DNA of 55,266 nt, taken from IMG/VR virus record IMGVR_UViG_3300030106_007887, positions 1 to 55,266 of that record. One strand, given 5' to 3'. Shown piece by piece: positions 44,654 through 53,208 of the stretch. The position numbers and the translations under genes were made by a program. This DNA comes from a virus. Position 1 is the stretch's first letter; each line of letters begins with the position of its first letter. The notes beneath the pieces were generated by a model, which saw only the letters and a program-made list of their open reading frames with translations, searched no databases and had not been told where the DNA came from.

Positions 44654-45133
44654 TTAACGATGAGAGTTCTCAAGAACAAGTCTTGTTCCAACTGCAACAT
44701 CAGCAGGTCCAGGTAGAGCTTGAATAAATTCAGCACCTTCTCTATTGAAACGATATCGAGCTTGTTCTGGATTTCGATAGTTTGGAACATATAAGTGCAG
44801 AGCTAATCGGTCTGTTTCATATAAGTAAATCTGTGTCCAAGTTCTCAATGTCTCCTTAAAATCTGATGTAGAAATTGTCCGGTCAACGTCACCTAAAATA
44901 CTTTCAACTCGACTTTTAGGAATTGAATCATTATTGACACTACCTGTCATGTCAGTTCGCTTTTCAGCTTCGTCACAACGACCGATCTGTTCAACAATCT
45001 TGTCGTACCAGAACGAATCTTGAATATTATTCAATGCTTCCTCGAGACGTGCTAAGTCACCGCCGGGAATTGATGTTAAATTGTAACCTAAATGCCAACG
45101 GACTTTAGATTGTAAATACGTATCGAGCTTCAT
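44654..45133 (-). CDS. Head-tail connector-type protein (159 aa)
   Basis: A 159-residue helical protein beginning KLDTYLQSKVRWHLGYNLTS with a long acidic helix (IPGGDLARLEEALNNIQDSF). Size and position between capsid and tail genes match head-completion or head-tail adaptor proteins, which form a ring beneath the portal. No specific family is recognised. It is followed by small beta-protein genes and preceded by the HhH protein. Confidence 0.65.
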   Translation of the reverse strand: MKLDTYLQSKVRWHLGYNLTSIPGGDLARLEEALNNIQDSFWYDKIVEQIGRCDEAEKRTDMTGSVNNDSIPKSRVESILGDVDRTISTSDFKETLRTWTQIYLYETDRLALHLYVPNYRNPEQARYRFNREGAEFIQALPGPADVAVGTRLVLENSHR

Positions 45134-45159
45134 TAATCAACATTAGAACAAGCCTAGTA

Positions 45160-45600
45160 TTAGTCTACGCGAACTAAGTTCTCTTTAAAAATTTCATCCC
45201 AATCAACTCGTTTAATACTTCTTAATTGCTCTAACTTTTGGAATTTTTCTCCTGACTGCGAAGTCTGAAGATCTTTAATATCACGAGCAGTTTTAATACC
45301 TACACCAGGTAAAGCGTCTGCAATTTGGCGTGCAGATGCATTATTAATATTGACACGTGTATCAATAGGGAATGTTTCTCTAGTAGTTAGCTTGGGTGGA
45401 TCAACACCATCAGCTGCTAATTCAGCGGTAAGCCTCTCCTCAGTCCGCATCTTCTCATTAGTAGCATCTAGATGCGGAGTTAAATCCTCTTCGTTTACGT
45501 AAAGAACTTCATCTTGGGCATCTAAACACATCATGATGCCTTCACCATGCTTAGATATAACCTCTACCAGACCTCCGGTAATTTTGTATTGGTACAACAT
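45160..45600 (-). CDS. Protein with SH3-like start and ComEA-type helix-hairpin-helix (146 aa)
   Basis: Residues about 92-125 match a ComEA-type HhH motif, which contacts DNA backbones without sequence preference: RVNINNASARQIADALPGVG followed by IKTARDIKDLQ. The first 45 residues form an SH3-like beta region (YQYKITGGLVEVISKHGEGI, VLYVNEEDL). An acidic helical linker joins them. In a head-tail completion position such a protein could hold the DNA end after packaging. This is inference from position and motif. Confidence 0.75.
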   Translation of the reverse strand: MLYQYKITGGLVEVISKHGEGIMMCLDAQDEVLYVNEEDLTPHLDATNEKMRTEERLTAELAADGVDPPKLTTRETFPIDTRVNINNASARQIADALPGVGIKTARDIKDLQTSQSGEKFQKLEQLRSIKRVDWDEIFKENLVRVD

Positions 45601-45649
45601 AAATTAGATCAATAGTCTTTGATTAGCTTACCAAAGTAAATCTTTGTTT

Positions 45650-45742
45650 TCAACCAGGATGATTAGGATGAGAATTATCGTAAAACAGGAAACAAAAATA
45701 AATAAGAATTGCCAGGATAAGCAAAACAGTAAGAGGAATCAC
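45650..45742 (-). CDS. Membrane microprotein (30 aa)
   Basis: A GTG-started frame of 30 residues, VIPLTVLLILAILIYFCFLF, followed by a polar end (YDNSHPNHPG). One membrane helix fills most of the length. It lies alone in the gap between the HhH protein and the second capsid-region protein. Similar microproteins in cyanophages are remembered but not proven. The small size makes the call uncertain. Confidence 0.45.
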   Translation of the reverse strand: MIPLTVLLILAILIYFCFLFYDNSHPNHPG

Positions 45743-45780
45743 AAGTCAATTAGGATGAATACCTCTGAATATACAGCATG

Positions 45781-45815
45781 AAAAAGCGGGCTATTAAAAC
45801 CCGCCTTTTCTTTTA
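45781..45815 (-). terminator. Terminator after the capsid-region genes
   Basis: On the minus strand GCGGG (45804-45800) pairs with CCCGC (45790-45786) around a nine-base loop, followed by five T. An A/T-flanked mirror makes it usable from the plus side too. It lies 17 bases past the stop of the second capsid-region protein, so it ends the strongest late transcript. Confidence 0.85.
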
Positions 45816-45831
45816 AAGAGTTATTTCGCTC

Positions 45832-46653
45832 TTATTCGTCGTTACCGCCTACCTGAGAAGCAAAATCAATGAATCCTTGGATATCATTCCAGGAAACATT
45901 AGCAGCAGGACGGAGATAGTTGACACGAGCAAGAATATATCCTGCACGACCAGCATCAGAGTCATCCTGGCTAATGTATACACCGTCACCAGATACAGAA
46001 GTATTGGTAATAGCGTCAACATTATAGATTTTGAAAGTCGTGTCTGCTACGACTTTATACATCATGGAATCGGCTGCGTCAGCACGAGCAATCGTGGAGG
46101 TTACAGTTGTCCAGAATGGTAGGTTACCTGTAGTTGTGTCAGCGGCGCCTTGAGCAAAAGCACTAGAAGCAGCAGTAATTGAAGAACTAGCTGCAGCGTT
46201 ACCTAGAAGCTGAGTAGAAGGAACACCAATAGGAGATCCACTGTTGTCAGGACCTAGGAGCAAAAGCTCACCAGTTGTAGCACCTAAATCAGCTGTTACA
46301 GGAGCAGCAGGGAATCCTGCACGATCTTGAGCAGCTGTAGGAACATCCTGGCCAATAGCGATTGAAGCGCCATAGACATAAGCAGGACGTGCAGCAGAAG
46401 CTTGTACTACGAGACTGGTACGATCATTACGAACCCTGTCACCAGAACGGCGATCAGGAGAAGGTACTGTAATGCTAAAACTCTTATAAGAAGCTTTATC
46501 AGCGCTTAAGTTAGTAACTTTCGCGTAGCCGACAAGTTCAAAAGCTTCAACACCAGGGAGTCCGTAAACACCTTCATCGTTGAAACCAGAAAGCTTATTA
46601 ATCTGGTTACCTGGCTGAAGAATAGCTCCAGCGGAAGACTTGTAAGTTGCCAT
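45832..46653 (-). CDS. Second capsid-region protein, possibly decoration (273 aa)
   Basis: A beta- and Ala/Ser/Thr-rich protein (MATYKSSAGAILQPGNQINK, YKSFSITVPSPDRRSGDRVR, GYILARVNYLRPAANVSW). Placed right after the major capsid gene with the best ribosome-binding site of the block and followed by a strong terminator, it is likely made in large amounts. A decoration, minor capsid or tail-tube role fits. No family is recognised. The Shine-Dalgarno overlaps the capsid stop codon, so translation is coupled. Confidence 0.75.
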   Translation of the reverse strand: MATYKSSAGAILQPGNQINKLSGFNDEGVYGLPGVEAFELVGYAKVTNLSADKASYKSFSITVPSPDRRSGDRVRNDRTSLVVQASAARPAYVYGASIAIGQDVPTAAQDRAGFPAAPVTADLGATTGELLLLGPDNSGSPIGVPSTQLLGNAAASSSITAASSAFAQGAADTTTGNLPFWTTVTSTIARADAADSMMYKVVADTTFKIYNVDAITNTSVSGDGVYISQDDSDAGRAGYILARVNYLRPAANVSWNDIQGFIDFASQVGGNDE

Positions 46654-46662
46654 TAGTTAAAT

Positions 46663-46670
46663 ACCTCCTT
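46663..46670 (-). promoter_or_regulatory. Strong Shine-Dalgarno overlapping the capsid stop codon
   Basis: The minus strand reads AAGGAGGT, a full anti-16S match, nine bases before the ATG at 46653 and overlapping the major capsid stop codon. Most other genes in this window lack such a clear site, so it marks high-level, coupled translation of the second capsid-region protein. Confidence 0.85.
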
Positions 46671-47814
46671 ACTCAGTTACAGTGAAAGCTGTAGTGATGA
46701 AGTCCTTGTTCAAGTTCGCAAAGCCAGCATAAAGCTGCCAAATGAGAATTATGAAACGGCTGAAGTCATCATTATTGTTAATAAGAACTTGAGCGTTTGG
46801 ACCACCAATACCTACACCGATTGCCTGAGGGCCAAAGAATAGACCTGCAGGAGTGGTTTTAGAAGCGGCACCGTTACCATCACCAATATCGACTGTTATG
46901 GTTTTGGCTGGGAAGTTAGTGGATTCGAAGAATCTCACACCTTCAAACACGAAGCCTGCGGGCATAACGGGCTCACCACCTACGAATTGTGCCTGACCGA
47001 ATTGGCCGCCACCGTAGATAGATGCGTTAGGAGCCATGGCACCCATAAGAGGGTTAGGCTGCCCCATGCCAGGGTAACGTGCAACTTCACGGAAGCCTTG
47101 ATCGGCACGCAGATCCTTCATCAATGAAGGGTCAGCAATACACCGATAATAGCCGTCTGTGAAGACTGGTACGTGACGCTTTCTAAGACTCTTAACTACT
47201 TCTAAAAGGTCAGTTTTTACGTTGAACTTAAAGCGCTCAGAAGCATATTCTGTAGCGGTATAAGCGGTAAGAGTTGTTGAGTTTGTCTTAGCCTTATTGT
47301 TTGGATAGTAGTAACCACCCTGAGAATCAGAGGACTGACCACGGGATTCAGTCTTAAATAGCTCATCAAGGAAGACACGGTCACGCCAACGACGATAATC
47401 GTCGAGCAATGTCAGCGAACCAATCGACTGATGGAACATATTAAGGTTCCCAGTATCGAGCAGTAGACGCTGAGCGGTCATTAAGGTCTCACGAGCAATC
47501 TTAAATGTGCTTGGGAGATTTGTGTTATTAGGGTCAGCAGGACCTGTATATTCACGAAGAGATACAAGTACTTTGTCCTTAACGATAGACCTGCTGTTAG
47601 CTGTACCGATGGTTTGATCCTGAGTACGCTCACGGCTTGTCTTCGTGCCAGGGTTACCGAAGAAGCGGTAACGATCTAGCTGAACAGTTTGACCCGGTTG
47701 CTTAGTGAAGTCGTGGACAACAACTGGCTCTGCAGCCATCTCCACGATGTAAGCTGGATGAGGGCGGTATAACTCCGCACCCAGCAGCTTCGGGAAATCG
47801 TTATCAATAAACAT
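46669..47814 (-). CDS. Major capsid protein, N4 gp56-like type (381 aa)
   Basis: Size, position after a scaffold-like gene, and motifs support the main capsid subunit. The N-terminal arm (about 1-55) is followed by a long helix region, then DGYYRCIADPSLMKDLRADQ, REVARYPGMGQPNP and GVRFFESTNFPAKT, which fit the N4-gp56-type HK97-fold family. The C-terminus (IILIWQLYAGFANLNKDFIT) is helical. The subunits would form the icosahedral shell. No internal protease domain is seen, so head maturation, if any, uses another protein. Very likely one of the most expressed genes. Confidence 0.88.
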   Translation of the reverse strand: MFIDNDFPKLLGAELYRPHPAYIVEMAAEPVVVHDFTKQPGQTVQLDRYRFFGNPGTKTSRERTQDQTIGTANSRSIVKDKVLVSLREYTGPADPNNTNLPSTFKIARETLMTAQRLLLDTGNLNMFHQSIGSLTLLDDYRRWRDRVFLDELFKTESRGQSSDSQGGYYYPNNKAKTNSTTLTAYTATEYASERFKFNVKTDLLEVVKSLRKRHVPVFTDGYYRCIADPSLMKDLRADQGFREVARYPGMGQPNPLMGAMAPNASIYGGGQFGQAQFVGGEPVMPAGFVFEGVRFFESTNFPAKTITVDIGDGNGAASKTTPAGLFFGPQAIGVGIGGPNAQVLINNNDDFSRFIILIWQLYAGFANLNKDFITTAFTVTE

Positions 47815-47860
47815 TGGGTTTTTTCAGCGCTATGTAATTTGCTGATATCTGAGAACAAAA

Positions 47861-47875
47861 TCCTCTAAAAGAGGA
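47861..47875 (-). other. Hairpin in the capsid leader
   Basis: TCCTCT-TTT-AGAGGA forms a 6-bp stem with a three-base loop on the transcribed strand, 47 bases before the capsid ATG, followed by TTTTG. It may stabilise the capsid mRNA 5' end after processing, or slow read-through from upstream genes. Confidence 0.5.
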
Positions 47876-47914
47876 CTAATTCTCTATATCTGGAAAATAA
47901 ATTCCATTAAAACA

Positions 47915-47920
47915 ATTATA
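47915..47920 (-). promoter_or_regulatory. Candidate -10 element for the capsid transcript
   Basis: On the minus strand TATAAT occurs about 100 bases before the capsid start, in the only sizeable gap (47815-47961) of this part of the block. The -35 place reads TAAGGT and is weak. A phage-specific late factor may replace it. Confidence 0.4.
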
Positions 47921-47961
47921 ACAATAGTTTATCAATCACCTTATATAAGTTTAACGATCAA

Positions 47962-48147
47962 CTAAGCAGTATTATATGGAGAATAAGATGTGGAAGGCAC
48001 AACTCCCATACGATGGAAAGGTGTTGTAAATCCGTCTTGAGGTTGCAGTGTAGCTGGAGTAAGTCCCTGTTCTTGAGCAAGTAAAGCCATGACGGCTTTA
48101 TAATCTAAAGACTTTTTAACTGCTTCGTTAGCTTTAAGTTCGTTCAT
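47962..48147 (-). CDS. Hypothetical small protein upstream of capsid (61 aa)
   Basis: A helical N-terminus (NELKANEAVKKSLDYKAVMA) and a Pro/Ser/Thr-rich end (STSYSPYNTA). Its start overlaps the end of the next gene upstream by four bases. No family is recognised; an assembly role is inferred from position. Confidence 0.6.
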   Translation of the reverse strand: MNELKANEAVKKSLDYKAVMALLAQEQGLTPATLQPQDGFTTPFHRMGVVPSTSYSPYNTA

Positions 48148-48545
48148 TTTTTCTTAGCAGGTGGGAAGCCAACAGGTAGTGGTATTTGGGCACCCCTTGG
48201 CATAAATTTAGCCATTTGCACTTGATACTCTGCTAAAAACATACGTTGATTAAAAATCGCATTATTTAAAGTTTGAGCAGCAGTTAAACCCATTATAGGG
48301 AGCGGCGATCCAGGTAGATTTAACTTTAAATATGAAGAATCTAAATCCGTAGGCATTGCAGCACTAGTAACATCTGGATTTCGTTTCGCAGCGTTATTAT
48401 CTATCAGTCCGAAACCAATCTGATTTTGAATATCTCCAGCACCAAAAGCTACTAAATTAGGAGATCCAATAGCCCCACCAGAAGTTCCTAAACCTTGAAG
48501 GAATGCATCTGCTTTTGCCGCTGGTTTACGCTTTTGTCTTGCCAT
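48144..48545 (-). CDS. Hypothetical Ala/Gly/Pro-rich virion-region protein (133 aa)
   Basis: A basic N-terminus (ARQKRKPAAKADAFLQGLGT), a Gly-rich middle and a helix-like end (LNNAIFNQRMFLAEYQVQMA) with a basic tail. No family is recognised. It lies between scaffold-like and capsid genes and may be a minor head protein. Confidence 0.65.
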   Translation of the reverse strand: MARQKRKPAAKADAFLQGLGTSGGAIGSPNLVAFGAGDIQNQIGFGLIDNNAAKRNPDVTSAAMPTDLDSSYLKLNLPGSPLPIMGLTAAQTLNNAIFNQRMFLAEYQVQMAKFMPRGAQIPLPVGFPPAKKK

Positions 48546-48617
48546 TATAAGAAGTAACTTTTAAGCAGTGCTTACTATTTAATATTTTACTGTCAATAAC
48601 TTCTGGAAACTCATAAT

Positions 48618-48658
48618 CAAAAAAAATGCCCTGCCGAGCTTTTACACCAGGCAGAGCA
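48618..48658 (-). terminator. Strong terminator after the scaffold-like gene
   Basis: On the minus strand TGCTCTGCC (48658-48650) pairs with GGCAGGGCA (48635-48627), nine pairs with one G-U, followed by eight T (48626-48619). It lies 16 bases after the scaffold-like stop and separates the packaging/portal transcript from the capsid transcript. Confidence 0.9.
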
Positions 48659-48673
48659 ACTTTTAAAATTACT

Positions 48674-49717
48674 TTATTCCATCACTAGGAGCTTCTGACG
48701 GAAGATATCAGGGCTCTGCTGTGCAGCATTCAGATAGCGCCATGCATTCTGAGGATCTCTGTCAGCTGCACTACCGAAGTTGTTCCAGAAGTCAGTTGGA
48801 TTAGCGCGTCTCTGAGGCTGTGGAGGAACAGGCATCTGAGGACGACTTGGAGCAGTAACGTTAGGCTGTCCAGTAACGTTAGGCTGTCCAGTAACGGTAG
48901 GCTGATTTGCAACTCTAGGAGCTGGAGCACCTTGAGGGGCAGCCGCTCTTGCCTGAGCTGTAGGAACAGGATAAGGGCCTTTAGGTCCAAAGAATGCACA
49001 AGTGTAGTCAGCGAGAATATCTGGATCAGTCAGCATACGCTCGTAAATTTTGTGCTCCTTAGAAAGCTCACCGAGAAGTCCAGCTGCTTCATTAAGCTTT
49101 GAATTGGTCGCGATAACAGCGTCTTCTAACTGACAAGAATAGTTATTAAGAATTGCAGAGGTGTTTGGACCGAAACGATCAATAACGTGAATACTCTCAG
49201 GACTAACGCCGTTTGCGAGCAACTGGTCGGTTGTTATCTCCTGTTGCGAAATTCGGGAAGAGTTGCTGTAAGATCCCTGGTTGCTGTTGATCCCAGGCGT
49301 ATAGGTCTGAGCTGCCTGGTTGACGTATGGGGTCGTTTGTTGGGAACTGTAGCTGGCCGGGTCTATTCCTTGTGTCTGAGGAGACTGTTGACCCTGGAAC
49401 GGGAATTGGACTGGTGAACTCAGGAGGCCCACCACCTTGTTGAACGCTTCCTTGTAAGGACTCTCTTGTTGTTGGGGTGCCTGGGACACCTGGGGATACG
49501 ATACTGTAGGGGTTGATTGATAACCCTGGACGCCCATCTGGGCTTGCACTTGGGGCGCCGGTGCCGCCATCGGCTGGGAGGCTGCCACCCATTGGGGAGA
49601 TGTTCCCACTACCGGTGCTTGCGCTGCGGTTTGCGCTACCGGAGCCGCGTAGCTGGTCGGCTGGGTCTGGGATACTTGGGGTGCCGATTGGGTCGGCGCT
49701 ACGGTAGCGTCCTGCAT
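48674..49717 (-). CDS. Scaffold-like head assembly protein with N-terminus overlapping portal (347 aa)
   Basis: The first 165 residues are Gln/Pro/Ala/Ser-rich and disordered (QSAPQVSQTQPTSYAAPVAQ). Residues about 165-240 are helical (DQLLANGVSPESIHVIDRFG, LNEAAGLLGELSKEHKIYER). The C-terminal part has TGQPNVTGQPNV repeats and ends with a charged helix. Placement between portal and capsid and the helical-disordered layout fit a scaffold or internal assembly protein. A Shine-Dalgarno (AGAGGT) precedes the ATG at 49717. The first 515 bases are also read in another frame by the portal gene. Confidence 0.75.
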   Translation of the reverse strand: MQDATVAPTQSAPQVSQTQPTSYAAPVAQTAAQAPVVGTSPQWVAASQPMAAPAPQVQAQMGVQGYQSTPTVSYPQVSQAPQQQESPYKEAFNKVVGLLSSPVQFPFQGQQSPQTQGIDPASYSSQQTTPYVNQAAQTYTPGINSNQGSYSNSSRISQQEITTDQLLANGVSPESIHVIDRFGPNTSAILNNYSCQLEDAVIATNSKLNEAAGLLGELSKEHKIYERMLTDPDILADYTCAFFGPKGPYPVPTAQARAAAPQGAPAPRVANQPTVTGQPNVTGQPNVTAPSRPQMPVPPQPQRRANPTDFWNNFGSAADRDPQNAWRYLNAAQQSPDIFRQKLLVME

Positions 49718-51455
49718 AAGTTACCTCTTTTTGTAAGCTCTCGAGTGTTCGGTATAAGAAAGGAGTGAGATCAAGTCTCGGGTCCGCAGCCATCGGTAAA
49801 TTCGGTTGCTGTGGATGTGGCGTTCTCATTTCCATATTGACTAAGTCAATGAGACTTGAGAAAGCCCTTTGCACTTCTCCAACTATTCTGAACGGATAAC
49901 CGGAGAGCATTCCCGCGATTTCTTCGTCAGTTTTAGAAGGAAATAAGTACTTCAGTGCTTCTATACTATCAACACCCAATTCTTGTAGGTTTCTACAGAA
50001 CATAGATTGGTTTAATTTATCTTGTGCAGTGTCTTCATAAACTGGCCCCATCCATCTCCATGTAACAGTTCTATCACCATCAGGAGCTAGTCCTACTACA
50101 CCTGGAGGTAATTCTTTAAGTTCAATCGCCTCATCAATTGCGACTTGTAATTTCTTTTCATAACGAGCTTTCTGTTTTATATATTTTTCATATTCAACTT
50201 CATCGTCAGGATCCTCAGGAGGTATTGGATATTTTATTCCGGAGTTATAGGCTAAAGACTTACGGAAGATCTGTTCTTCCTGGAAAATCATTAACTCAAA
50301 GCACTTACAAATACCATATGTATAAAGCTGTAAACACTTCTTCTTAGCTGTAGCACTAACTCGACCGTAAGCAGATTTAATCTCTGTTGCAGTTACATTA
50401 GTAATACTTAAATCATCAATACCACCTAAAGCAAGTCTTATCTCACTTCTCAGCTGCTCTGAATAACGAGCCTGATCTGTACTTACTGCATTAGGAGTAA
50501 TAAAACCGACACGATCTGTAGGTTCAAGATTCGCAATAACACGAGGAACACGATAACCACTACCTGGTTTTCCTATATAACCAGGCTGATTACGAGATGA
50601 TGGATCTTGTTTAAAAGTAGAACTAGAAAGACTAAACTCAGATTGGAAACCAGATTGACTTGAAATGCTAGGACGTTGAGCTGTATCATCTGAATTCTGC
50701 TCAATAATATCTTGTTTTGGTCGAGAAGAAAGTAAAGTTGGATTTCCAAAGAACGATAAATTTGCTCTAATATTTTTTACCATCTCATCATGAGCAATTA
50801 TCTGAGTAGATAACCATTCAAATTCACCAGCCCCGTCAGTACCAAATGCATCAGGATTATTAAAAACTTCTACACATGGAATAAACTCCATGGTGTTGTC
50901 ATAAACTTCTTTGTCGTAAGTAGTGAAATCAGTATTTTCATTGTCAAATGATATCTCTTGCTCACTATGAAACTCTTCAATTTCTTGTGGAGTTATACGC
51001 AATCGCATATACCGCTTATCAGTATTTAACCCAACACCTTTAAACCCTTTAGAAGACTTAACCTTATAAGGATAAATAATAACTACTTCTTCTAAATCAC
51101 CCTCTGGAGTATAGTAAGTGCGATAAGCATCTTTATCAAACCAGTAAAGACGATAAGTTTTTTGTGTCGGACGAATATAAAAAAGACCTTTTCCATAAGC
51201 TAAAAAACGATCCCATATCGAATCGAGTCTGGCATCTAATTTATTAAATTTTATAACTTGTTGAATAAAATCAAACCTTTGAGATCCAAAATTATCTTGT
51301 TCTGGATAAAACTCAACACCCTGACGTATCCCAAACATTTTCATCTGGGACAGATGAGCATTAATCAACATTGTGTCAGCTGACCCAGACCCATCGCGGT
51401 TGACTACCGCTTTAAGAAGTTCGTCAAGCTCAGACTTAGTAGTGCTATCGCTCAT
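49203..51455 (-). CDS. Portal protein with long disordered C-terminal tail (750 aa)
   Basis: The portal ring lets DNA in and out of the head. Residues about 30-560 are the folded part: RQGVEFYPEQDNFGSQRFDF, IWDRFLAYGKGLFYIRPTQK, IAHDEMVKNIRANLSFFGNP and a helical LRSEIRLALGGIDDLSI with a TATEIKSAYGR segment typical of phage portals. Residues about 579-750 are Pro/Ser/Gly-rich and disordered, ending with basic ARKRR; this tail is encoded by DNA shared with the scaffold-like gene. Size is large for a portal because of the tail. It lies downstream of TerL as usual. Confidence 0.88.
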   Translation of the reverse strand: MSDSTTKSELDELLKAVVNRDGSGSADTMLINAHLSQMKMFGIRQGVEFYPEQDNFGSQRFDFIQQVIKFNKLDARLDSIWDRFLAYGKGLFYIRPTQKTYRLYWFDKDAYRTYYTPEGDLEEVVIIYPYKVKSSKGFKGVGLNTDKRYMRLRITPQEIEEFHSEQEISFDNENTDFTTYDKEVYDNTMEFIPCVEVFNNPDAFGTDGAGEFEWLSTQIIAHDEMVKNIRANLSFFGNPTLLSSRPKQDIIEQNSDDTAQRPSISSQSGFQSEFSLSSSTFKQDPSSRNQPGYIGKPGSGYRVPRVIANLEPTDRVGFITPNAVSTDQARYSEQLRSEIRLALGGIDDLSITNVTATEIKSAYGRVSATAKKKCLQLYTYGICKCFELMIFQEEQIFRKSLAYNSGIKYPIPPEDPDDEVEYEKYIKQKARYEKKLQVAIDEAIELKELPPGVVGLAPDGDRTVTWRWMGPVYEDTAQDKLNQSMFCRNLQELGVDSIEALKYLFPSKTDEEIAGMLSGYPFRIVGEVQRAFSSLIDLVNMEMRTPHPQQPNLPMAADPRLDLTPFLYRTLESLQKEVTYAGRYRSADPIGTPSIPDPADQLRGSGSANRSASTGSGNISPMGGSLPADGGTGAPSASPDGRPGLSINPYSIVSPGVPGTPTTRESLQGSVQQGGGPPEFTSPIPVPGSTVSSDTRNRPGQLQFPTNDPIRQPGSSDLYAWDQQQPGILQQLFPNFATGDNNRPVARKRR
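49723..49728 (-). promoter_or_regulatory. Shine-Dalgarno deciding the scaffold-like start inside the portal gene
   Basis: The minus strand reads AGAGGT five bases before the ATG at 49717, inside the portal coding region. It supports use of this start rather than a later one, and therefore true dual coding of 49203-49717. Confidence 0.7.
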
Positions 51456-51473
51456 GAGTATTCAGTAATTAAA

Positions 51474-51656
51474 CTATGCGTCAATGTTGTACCCAGCGTG
51501 TAAACGTTTGAGTGTAATAACGTCATCCTCAACTTCAACATCGAATCGTTCGCTTGGCTGAATAGCCATGTCATGACAAACTTCATCGGGAAGCGGAATA
51601 ACAACAGAACCATAAGCATCCTGTTCAATCTCTAGAGTGTAATAGCTGGTTGACAT
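51474..51656 (-). CDS. AbrB-like small protein between TerL and portal (60 aa)
   Basis: The sequence has an AbrB/MazE-type swapped-hairpin pattern: YYTLEIEQDAYGSVVIPLPD, then AIQPSERFDVEVEDDVITLK. At 60 residues it is a single domain. It may regulate late transcription or help packaging; placement between terminase and portal is unusual for a regulator. It has 17 bases to the portal start. A second AbrB-like gene is at 11284-11595. Confidence 0.7.
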   Translation of the reverse strand: MSTSYYTLEIEQDAYGSVVIPLPDEVCHDMAIQPSERFDVEVEDDVITLKRLHAGYNIDA

Positions 51657-51684
51657 TAGAAGGTGATCTTTCCAGTTTAAATCG

Positions 51685-53208
51685 TCAATACTCTAACTCT
51701 AGTTTTCCTTTAGACATTAGTCCATTACATAGCCATACCAGAGCATCTACACAATCATCATGAGAACTAACTCCAAAATTTATTATCTCATCTGTTAATG
51801 GGCCAAATTTACGATACTTATTAAAAACAATTCTGCGCTGTTCAAATAAACCCATAATTCCCCTAAAACGGGCAACTTTATCCCCTCGAAATCCCTTAAC
51901 AGCATGCCAAATTAAATTATAAAGACCATGTTCACCCTGGCATATCCGTTTAAAATCAGCTTCTAATGAAGCTTGATAAGCAACGGCTTCCGACCAGATA
52001 TGAACAGCGTTTCCTGTTGCGAAATAGTTTTTATTATCGTGATGAATAACTCCCCACTCCTCCATCATTTCCATAAGACTCTCTAGTTTCTCTAAATTAC
52101 CCATAATCCGAAGTCGTTTACAATCAATAATATGAACTTTATTGCCGATGCGACCACCCATTACAAAAACTGTATAATCATTCTGTTCTCTAACACCAGC
52201 AGACAAATCAACTCCAACTCCCATAGCATCAAACTGTGTTGAGATCGCTCCTTTAACAATCAGATCAGGTGAAATAGATAATTCACTAGTCTGAACAATC
52301 TGATTCTGATACTGAAAACTAAAGGCAATTGGAGCTTGTCTTCTCCGATCACGAAGATAGTCCAAAGACCACATATCTGGCCAATAAGATATTTCCTCCC
52401 CTTGTTTATCAACTGTAATAGCAGATTGAATAATCTGCACCCAATCATTTGCAGGAGTAAAAGTGCTGTTATGAATATCATCGTGGCGGAAGCGAGTTCC
52501 GAGACAAACTGCTCTACCGCCTTCAAACATCGTTGGAACAATGACCGCATTCCAGTTATCCTCCATTGCTTGACGAATATCCCTATTCTTTATATCATCT
52601 GCACTTTTGATCGCATCATCAATAATACATAAATGAGATCGTTTTGAAGTAACAGCGCCTTTTAAACCCGCACAACAAACACTGAATTCTTCTTCACCTG
52701 TAGATCTAATTCCAGCAAATTTCCAATCAATACTCCAGTATTCATTAGAATTAATGCCTTTAGCAATTTTTACTGTAGGAAAAATTTCTCTATAAATTTT
52801 ATTCTCATCAATAATTCTCTTAATTGCGGCACTCTTTGGTCGTGCAACATCAACAGTATATGAAATATATAAAATCTTCAACGGCATCCTACGTAACGCA
52901 TGAACACCAATTGACCAAGCTGTAAATAAACCAAGTACTGTTGACTTTGCCGAACCACGTGGAGCCAAAATATCTATATTTGGACCAGCAATACCAATTA
53001 AGCAGGAGCTACTCTCCCCTGTACATAAATACTTATGCCACTGTATATGATGCTCAGCAGGAGGTTTATTACCAACTACATCACAGAAATATGCAAAGTC
53101 TTCACGAGCCCTCTCAATGTCAACAAAAGAGGTTTTTTTAACTACTTGCTGTTTAGCAGCAGCCCGTGCAGTACGTCGATAGACGCTATAAATACTTGTG
53201 CCTGCCAT
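51685..53208 (-). CDS. Terminase large subunit
   Basis: The motor that packages DNA into the head. The ATPase has Walker A APRGSAKST (82-90, Lys88), an adenine/coupling region (KILYISYTVDVAR) and Walker B LCIIDDA (193-199, Asp197/Asp198). The nuclease part starts near residue 340 with GVGVDLSAGVREQNDYT (first active-site Asp) and ends with SSHDDCVDALVWL carrying further acidic residues. Length of 507 residues fits. It lies 24 bases after the small-subunit candidate and drives assembly with the portal downstream. Confidence 0.96.
   Translation of the reverse strand: MAGTSIYSVYRRTARAAAKQQVVKKTSFVDIERAREDFAYFCDVVGNKPPAEHHIQWHKYLCTGESSSCLIGIAGPNIDILAPRGSAKSTVLGLFTAWSIGVHALRRMPLKILYISYTVDVARPKSAAIKRIIDENKIYREIFPTVKIAKGINSNEYWSIDWKFAGIRSTGEEEFSVCCAGLKGAVTSKRSHLCIIDDAIKSADDIKNRDIRQAMEDNWNAVIVPTMFEGGRAVCLGTRFRHDDIHNSTFTPANDWVQIIQSAITVDKQGEEISYWPDMWSLDYLRDRRRQAPIAFSFQYQNQIVQTSELSISPDLIVKGAISTQFDAMGVGVDLSAGVREQNDYTVFVMGGRIGNKVHIIDCKRLRIMGNLEKLESLMEMMEEWGVIHHDNKNYFATGNAVHIWSEAVAYQASLEADFKRICQGEHGLYNLIWHAVKGFRGDKVARFRGIMGLFEQRRIVFNKYRKFGPLTDEIINFGVSSHDDCVDALVWLCNGLMSKGKLELEY

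Noticed and set aside
49513-49768. Plus-strand frames inside the portal/scaffold overlap
   Set aside because: GC-rich antisense shadows (Arg/Leu/Gly-rich) that arise from the dual-coding region.
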